DNA from: JBCBTD01 sp039818825
GTDB taxonomy: Bacteria; Pseudomonadota; Alphaproteobacteria; Geminicoccales; Geminicoccaceae
Length of the DNA stretch: 64,000 bases
Assembly: GCA_039818825.1 (NCBI GenBank)
Contig: JBCBTD010000013.1
Span: 7,363-71,362, forward strand
Direction: 5' to 3'
A program made the translations under genes and the position numbers. The number at the start of each line of letters is the position of its first letter. The stretch's first letter is position 1. Positions 59,350 to 64,000 of the stretch are shown here, piece by piece. The notes below the pieces were generated by a model. It saw nothing but the letters and a program-made list of their open reading frames with translations. It did not search any database and was not told where the DNA came from.

Positions 59350-60972
59350 TCAAGGCGCGGCGTGCAGCCGTTTCACGCCGGTGACGAACCGCTCCAACGT
59401 CGGCGAGAGCTCACCGCGCGGGTAAACCGCCTCGACGAGCTGGAAACGCCCGCGGGTGCGGAACGCCTGCCGCAATGCGGCGTCGAGTTCGGCGCGCGTG
59501 GTCGCTCTGTAGCCGTCGCCTCCGAGACCGCTGGCCATCTCCGCGAAACGCCACTCGTCCAGATCGTTGAACCGACTTTCGGGCTGGAAGCAGCGCAGCA
59601 TCTCCCAGCTGCGGTTGTTGAAAACGACGACCACCGGGTCGATGCCGAGACCACGGCAGTTGCCGAGTTCCCAGCCGGTCATCTGAAAGGCGCCATCGCC
59701 GACGACGACCAGGCTGCGTTCACCGCTGGCGATCTGCAGCCCGATCCCCGCCGGAACGCCGAACCCCATCCCCGCATAGTAGCCGGGTGCCACCAGGACC
59801 GTCGGCGTCAGGTCCATGGCGGTGAACAGGCAATCGCCCATGTCGGCCGCGACCGGAACCGGCCCGTGCTCGGCCAACCGATCGTTCAGGCCGGTGACGA
59901 TGTCGCGTGGATGGATCGGACGGGCGTCGGCGACGAGCCCACGTGGCGGCACCGGCGCCGGCCGCGCCCGGCTGCCGCGGCTCTCCGGCGCGCGGCTCAA
60001 GAGCGCATCGACGAACGCGCCGAGCGGCACCTCTGGATAGACGTGGTGACCGGGATGGACCGCACGGTCGACGGCGCGGATCGTCCGCCGGAGATCGAGA
60101 TTGCCGGCGGCGACGCCGAAATTGGTATCCGACAGGATGACGCCCAGCAGCAGCAGCGTGTCGGCCTCTTCGACCAGCGCCGTGACGTCAGGATCGCCTG
60201 CCACGCCGAGATAGGTCCCCGCCAATGGCGCATCGGCGCTGGCGAGCAGTCCGCGTCCCATGAAAGAGGTCACGACCGGCACGCCCAGCCGGCGGGCCAA
60301 CTCGCCCACCCGCGCCTCCAGGCCGTAGCGGCGGACCTCGACCCCGACCATCAGCACCGGCCGGCTGGCGCGGGCGAGGCGATCGGCCACTTCGTCAGCA
60401 CAGGCCGCGACGACGTCGGGATCGGCAAGATGCGGGTGGTCCATGGGCACCGGTTCGACGTCGACCGCGACCATGTCGCGCGGCAGTTCCAGATAGACTG
60501 GGCGGGCCTCGTCGCGAGCCGCCGCCAGCACCCGGCCAATCTCGGCGGATGCCGTTCGAGGGTCGTCGAGCCGCGCCTGCGCGCACGTCACCTCGCTGAA
60601 CACGCGGTACTGGCTGTCCAGGTGTGGGCCCTGATGGTGCAACAGGAGACCTGAGCCGCTTTCCGCACGCGCCGGCGCACCGGAGATCACCACCACCGGC
60701 GACTTCTCGGCGTAGGCGCCGGCCACCGCGTTGACGAGGTTGAACGCCCCAGCGCCGTAGGTGACCGCGGCAACGCCGAGGCTCGAGCGGTAGCGCGCCG
60801 CCGCATCGGCTGCAAAGCCGACGCCGGGTTCGTGGCTCAGGGTGTGTAGCGGCAGAATGCCGGTTTCTTCGATGATCCGGAAGTAGGGCAAGGCGAAGTC
60901 GCCCGGGATGCCGAAGATTTCCCCGGCACCATGGTCTTTCAGCGCGTGCAGCAGAGCCTCGGTCAGGCGCAT
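59350..60972 (-). CDS. ipdC: Indolepyruvate/phenylpyruvate decarboxylase (ThDP-dependent)
   Basis: A 540-residue ThDP enzyme that follows the Azospirillum brasilense IpdC/PPDC over its whole length. The ThDP-activating Glu48 (TLSHEPGVGFAADAAARY), GLLLHHQGPHLDSQ with the active-site His pair, AADMGDCLFTAMDL, APGYYAGMGFGVPAGIGLQ and the ThDP motif GDGAFQMTGWELGNCRGL ending NN are present. It decarboxylates indole-3-pyruvate or phenylpyruvate to the aldehyde, the key step to indole-3-acetic or phenylacetic acid. The start is ATG 60972 or the adjacent GTG, after a G-rich site. It appears monocistronic. Confidence 0.93.
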   Translation of the reverse strand: MRLTEALLHALKDHGAGEIFGIPGDFALPYFRIIEETGILPLHTLSHEPGVGFAADAAARYRSSLGVAAVTYGAGAFNLVNAVAGAYAEKSPVVVISGAPARAESGSGLLLHHQGPHLDSQYRVFSEVTCAQARLDDPRTASAEIGRVLAAARDEARPVYLELPRDMVAVDVEPVPMDHPHLADPDVVAACADEVADRLARASRPVLMVGVEVRRYGLEARVGELARRLGVPVVTSFMGRGLLASADAPLAGTYLGVAGDPDVTALVEEADTLLLLGVILSDTNFGVAAGNLDLRRTIRAVDRAVHPGHHVYPEVPLGAFVDALLSRAPESRGSRARPAPVPPRGLVADARPIHPRDIVTGLNDRLAEHGPVPVAADMGDCLFTAMDLTPTVLVAPGYYAGMGFGVPAGIGLQIASGERSLVVVGDGAFQMTGWELGNCRGLGIDPVVVVFNNRSWEMLRCFQPESRFNDLDEWRFAEMASGLGGDGYRATTRAELDAALRQAFRTRGRFQLVEAVYPRGELSPTLERFVTGVKRLHAAP

Positions 60973-61023
60973 CACCGTCCCCCTACCAGGCAGCTCGGTC
61001 GACGGAACGACCGTCGATCGCCG

Positions 61024-62151
61024 CTACCGGTTAGATGATGCGCGCGCACGCCCGGGAAAGACCGCGGGTAGGTGAGGCTGTACCTTCACGCCGTTGCCGG
61101 CGGCGGTCGCAATCCGGCGGGGAACGGCTTGAAGAGCCTCGCGTTCGGCTTTCGCGTCGTAGAGCGCCGCATCGGCTCTGGCCAGCAAACGATCGGCGGC
61201 GCCAACCGTGAACACGTCGTCGAGCGTGGACGCTACGCCGATGCTGCTCTCGACGCGCAGCAACCGGCCGCCGGCGACCACCGGGCGCGCGATCGCCGCA
61301 TGGAGCCGGCAGACAAGATGTTCGACGTCGGCGGCACTGCGCGACGGCGCCACCAGCACCGCGAATTCGTCGCCGCCCAGCCGCGCGACCAGATCCTCGA
61401 AGGTAACCACGCGCATGAGCCGGTCGGCGACGATCTTCAACACCTCGTCGCCGACGGCGTGGCCGAAACGGTCGTTGATCGATTTGAAGCGATCGAGGTC
61501 GATCGCCACGACGGAGCTGACAGGTCCGTCGCCGGCAGCGGCGTTCAGCGCATCGCCTACCGCACGGGCGAACTGGCGGCGGTTCGCAAGTCCAGTCAGC
61601 GGATCGTGCTCCGCGGCGTGGCGTAGCACGATCTCGGTCTCGGCAATCTGCGCCAAGTCCTCGATCCAGGCGACGTCATGGTCGGTCCAGGCGCGCGGGT
61701 GCGGATCGACGACGCAGAACGCCCCGATCACGTGACCGGCCGGTGCTCGCAGAGGAATGCCGAGATAGGCGACCACGCCGAGCTCGTGGATGAGCGGATT
61801 GTTCCGGAACCGCTCGGCGATGCGCGCGTCGCCGATGACCAGATTCTCGCCCGAGGTCACGACCAACTCGCAGAAACTGCGACGAGCCGGCGCGTCTCGC
61901 CGCGAGCGCCAGGGCTCCGGAAGGCCCAGAGCACTCTTGAAGAACATCCGCTCCCGGTCGACGATCGAGATCAACGCGACCGGAGCACCAACCAGCGTTC
62001 GAGCGATCCTCGTCAGGCGATCGAAAGCCGGCTCGGGCGTGGTGTCGAGCAGCGCAGTCCGCGCGACGGCACAGCAACTCGCGGATTTGGTCGTGGTGGC
62101 GGACGACCGCGCCGGCGAACCGCGGACCACATCAGGCTCGCTTGCTGGCAA
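61024..62151 (-). CDS. GAF-GGDEF diguanylate cyclase
   Basis: A 375-residue soluble protein. A GAF domain spans about 30-190 (FDRLTRIARTLVGAPVALISIVDRERMFFKSALGL ... AYLGIPLRAPAGHVIGAFCVVDP). The GGDEF domain follows from about 205 (HDPLTGLANRRQFARAV, VVAIDLDRFKSINDRFGHAVGDEVLK, RLGGDEFAVLV). It should make cyclic di-GMP from two GTP under control of a GAF ligand. The inhibitory I-site (RxxD five residues before GGDEF) reads TFED, so product inhibition is likely lost. TTG 62151 has GGAG 7 nt upstream. Confidence 0.88.
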   Translation of the reverse strand: MPASEPDVVRGSPARSSATTTKSASCCAVARTALLDTTPEPAFDRLTRIARTLVGAPVALISIVDRERMFFKSALGLPEPWRSRRDAPARRSFCELVVTSGENLVIGDARIAERFRNNPLIHELGVVAYLGIPLRAPAGHVIGAFCVVDPHPRAWTDHDVAWIEDLAQIAETEIVLRHAAEHDPLTGLANRRQFARAVGDALNAAAGDGPVSSVVAIDLDRFKSINDRFGHAVGDEVLKIVADRLMRVVTFEDLVARLGGDEFAVLVAPSRSAADVEHLVCRLHAAIARPVVAGGRLLRVESSIGVASTLDDVFTVGAADRLLARADAALYDAKAEREALQAVPRRIATAAGNGVKVQPHLPAVFPGRARASSNR

Positions 62152-62260
62152 TACACCACTCCAAAACCTGTCGCACGACCTGTCGAGTCGAGCGGAAAGG
62201 CGACCACGATCAACGAGTACGTGAGGCCTGGCCAGCTCGACCCAAGTCCAGGTTGATGAC

Positions 62261-62800
62261 TCAGGCCAATGTATCGTGCAACGACGCCGGGTCTGCGGCG
62301 TCGACGACGTCGCGCGCCAGCGGCAAGCCGAAACCTTGCCGAACGAGAGCACGGAGATCCCTGTCCCGCCGGGCCGCACGCTCGGGCTCGGGACGGAATG
62401 GTCCGAGACCGCGCCTACGCGCGTAGCGGACGGCTGCGGCCCGGTCGAGATCGGGCTCTTCCGGCGCCGCTTGGCGCAGCGCCGGCTCGATCAGTTCGGC
62501 CGCAACGCCGTCCTGGGTCAGCTCGGCACGCACGCGCCGAGGCGAACGGCCACGGCGCAGCAACGCCCGCGCGCGGGCTTCGGCGAAGGCGCGGTCGTCG
62601 ACCAAGCCACGCTCGGCGAGAGCGACGACGACACTACGAACGAGCGCATCGAGGCCTTCGAGTTCGCCGGCGGCTTCGCGCCTTGCGCGTCGCCGCAGCA
62701 CCATCTCCAGCCGCGCCTGTGATGCGGGGTAGCGCGCCAGGTAGTTGAGCGCGCGCCGCTCCAATCGCGCCCGGTCGGGCAGTCCTCCTTCAGGCAGCAA
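62261..62800 (-). CDS. recX: RecX family regulatory protein
   Basis: A 179-residue helical protein with RecX repeats: ALNYLARYPASQARLEMVLRRRARREA, VALAERGLVDDRAFAEARARALLRRGRSPRRVRAELTQDGV and the final repeat after LDRAAAVRYARRRGLG. RecX binds RecA filaments and limits recombination and the SOS response. recA is not nearby. The TTG start at 62800 overlaps the DUF1445 gene by 11 nt, so it is probably cotranslated; a shorter form starting at TTG 62764 cannot be excluded. Confidence 0.87.
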   Translation of the reverse strand: MLPEGGLPDRARLERRALNYLARYPASQARLEMVLRRRARREAAGELEGLDALVRSVVVALAERGLVDDRAFAEARARALLRRGRSPRRVRAELTQDGVAAELIEPALRQAAPEEPDLDRAAAVRYARRRGLGPFRPEPERAARRDRDLRALVRQGFGLPLARDVVDAADPASLHDTLA

Positions 62801-63593
62801 GGCTCAGGTTCGTCCGGTCCGTGATCAGCATGTGTCCTGGTCGGTGGGTGATACAGAAGGGCGGGCGAGTCGCTTCGAGCACGACCTGAGGGGTCACCCC
62901 GCACGCCCAGAACACCGGCAGCTCGCCGGGCTCGATCACGGGATCGTCACCGAAGTCGGCGCGACCGACGTCGGCGATGCCGATCGCCTCGGGCAGGCCA
63001 AGATGGATCGGCGCGCCGTGGACGGCCGGAAAGCGAGTCGTCACTTGGACCGCCTTGATGGCGTCCGCCGGCCGGAACGGTCGCATCGAGACGACCATCT
63101 TACCGGCGAAGCGGCCAGCGGGACTGCAATCGATCGCGGTCCGATACATCGGCACGTTGCGGCCGAGGCGGTGATGGCGGACCTCCAAACCCGCGTCGAG
63201 CATCGCCTGCTCGAACGAGAACGAGCAGCCGAGCGCGAACGTCACCAAGTCGTCGCGCCAGTAGGGACGGACGTCGTCGACGTCGGCGACCAACTCGCCC
63301 TGCTCGAAGACCCGGTAGCCCGGAACGTCCGTGCGTAGGTCCAAGTCCTCGGCCCAACCCGGCAGCGCCGTAGCACCGGGCTCGCTGGCCACGAGCAGTG
63401 GGCAGGGCTTGGGGTTACGCTGGCAGAACAGCAGAAAATCGAACGCCCACTCGCGCGGCAGCATCACCAGATTGGCCTGCACCCGTCCGGGTGCCAGGGT
63501 CGCCGTCGGCTTGGCCCAGGCACCGTCACGAATCGCGCGCCGCGCCGACCGGGGATCGAGCAGATCGGGGTGGACGACGTCGGATGTGTCCAA
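62790..63593 (-). CDS. DUF1445 (UPF0317) D-glutamate cyclase-family protein
   Basis: A 267-residue protein with the DUF1445 signature: ARRAIRDGAWAKPTATLAPGRVQANLVMLPREWAFDFLLFCQRNPKPCPLL, later VTFALGCSFSFEQAML, NVPMYRT and ELPVFWACGVTPQ. The family is annotated as putative hydro-lyase and is the D-glutamate cyclase domain of animal DGLUCY, which turns D-glutamate to 5-oxo-D-proline. TTG 63593 has GGAGG 8 nt upstream and gives the usual family length. Neighbours are recX (overlapping) and divergent clpX. A role in D-Glu catabolism is inferred. Confidence 0.88.
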   Translation of the reverse strand: MDTSDVVHPDLLDPRSARRAIRDGAWAKPTATLAPGRVQANLVMLPREWAFDFLLFCQRNPKPCPLLVASEPGATALPGWAEDLDLRTDVPGYRVFEQGELVADVDDVRPYWRDDLVTFALGCSFSFEQAMLDAGLEVRHHRLGRNVPMYRTAIDCSPAGRFAGKMVVSMRPFRPADAIKAVQVTTRFPAVHGAPIHLGLPEAIGIADVGRADFGDDPVIEPGELPVFWACGVTPQVVLEATRPPFCITHRPGHMLITDRTNLSLAA

Positions 63594-63686
63594 GGCTATG
63601 TCCTCCGGCTGTGCCAACAACGCAACATGTGATCCCCAGCATAGCAGAGCTCGCCGAAGTGCGAGATGCTTACGCGAAGGCAGCGG

Positions 63687-63714
63687 TTGCGATCGCCGGC
63701 TCGCCGCCTAAACT
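63687..63714 (+). promoter_or_regulatory. Candidate sigma-70 promoter of clpX
   Basis: TTGCGA (63687-63692), a 16-nt GC-rich spacer and TAAACT (63709-63714) lie 31 nt upstream of the clpX ATG. Position and hexamers are plausible. Confidence 0.35.
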
Positions 63715-63744
63715 ATCAAGTCAACTCTCTCGAAGGGCGGCGCC

Positions 63745-64000
63745 ATGTTGGACGGGACCGACGCCAGTTCGAAGACCAAACTCTTCTGCTCTTTTTGCGG
63801 CAAAAGTCAGCACGACGTCAAAAAGCTGATCGCCGGCCCAAACGTCTTCATCTGTGACGAGTGTGTCGAGCTGTGTGCGGACATTCTCCGCGACGAGGAC
63901 AAGAAGGGCCTGAAGACCCAGGCCGCCGGGGTACCGACGCCGTTGGAGATCAAGACGACGCTGGACGACTACGTGATCGGCCAGGCGGGTGCGAAGCGGG
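63745..64000 (+). CDS. clpX: ATP-dependent Clp protease ATP-binding subunit ClpX, 3' truncated by window edge
   Basis: The first 85 codons are visible. The N-terminal C4 zinc-binding domain has Cys15, Cys18, Cys37 and Cys40 (LFCSFCGKSQHDVKKLIAGP; ICDECVELC). The start of the AAA+ region, TPLEIKTTLDDYVIGQAGAK, follows. ClpX recognises tagged substrates and feeds ClpP. A GAAGGGCGG purine stretch precedes the ATG. clpP, usually just upstream of clpX, is not there; its place is taken by the divergent DUF1445 gene. Confidence 0.96.
   Translation, partial: MLDGTDASSKTKLFCSFCGKSQHDVKKLIAGPNVFICDECVELCADILRDEDKKGLKTQAAGVPTPLEIKTTLDDYVIGQAGAKR

Overview
This is a GC-rich, almost fully coding chromosomal window with no prophage, insertion sequence, CRISPR array or rRNA operon. 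The gene content points to an alphaproteobacterium, probably of a Rhodospirillales/Geminicoccales-like lineage. Supporting markers are CarD, GapR (DUF2312), DUF1127, DUF1150, DUF1192, DUF3035 and IalB proteins, a PetP/PetR-type regulator pair, SecB, a Tim44-like protein with MltA, and an Azospirillum-type indolepyruvate decarboxylase. The lineage is an inference from these families, not from a marker-gene tree. Many genes start with GTG or TTG, and 1-4 nt stop/start overlaps are frequent.

Layout. 1-4174: EEP-family nuclease/phosphatase (cut at its 5' end), VOC protein, UxaA/GarD-type dehydratase, SRPBCC protein, histidine phosphatase. 4155-7716 (minus strand): a three-gene coupled operon of a DUF4392 D-glutamate-cyclase-like protein, MurL epimerase and MurD2 ligase. 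This is the L-Glu-first route to the D-Glu residue of peptidoglycan. 7886-9418: a small protein, xanthine phosphoribosyltransferase, DUF1192 protein and Nudix hydrolase. 9468-12120: tRNA-Pro(UGG), a glutathione S-transferase with a long disordered tail, phoU-phoB. 12172-16183 (minus): sppA, rlmN, ialB-like, SpoU methyltransferase. 16251-22141: quinone oxidoreductase, then the conserved block gpmI-envC-like-ctpA-divergent polysaccharide deacetylase-rppH. 22187-25741: HIT protein, gshB, coiled-coil protein, DUF1127 protein, carD, fdxA. 25843-35115 (minus): the conserved block ribF-ileS-lspA-DUF3035-M16-M16-mutL. 35179-38663: htpX and divergent maeB. 38747-44603: TPR protein, two cupins, ferredoxin, MFS transporter, gloA, SDR. 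44611-51836: hslVU with an AI-2E-family permease, icd, and maf-coaE-dnaQ. 51868-55997: sensor kinase, PetR- and PetP-like regulators, ilvE, LOG protein. 56002-59282: secB, fxsA, Tim44-like, mltA, gapR. 59350-64000: ipdC, GAF-GGDEF cyclase, recX, DUF1445 D-glutamate cyclase-like protein and the start of clpX.

The most notable theme is D-glutamate. MurD2 and MurL would make UDP-MurNAc-L-Ala-D-Glu without free D-Glu and so without a MurI racemase. A DUF4392 gene is translationally coupled in front of them, and a DUF1445 gene sits about 55 kb away. DUF1445 and DUF4392 are the two domain families fused in animal mitochondrial D-glutamate cyclase (DGLUCY). The window may therefore hold a split DGLUCY system tied to a non-canonical peptidoglycan pathway.

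Other points: peptidoglycan maintenance is well represented (EnvC-like activator, MltA, CtpA, LspA), the phosphate regulators phoU-phoB lack pst genes and phoR here, and ipdC suggests indole-3-acetic acid synthesis and possible plant association.
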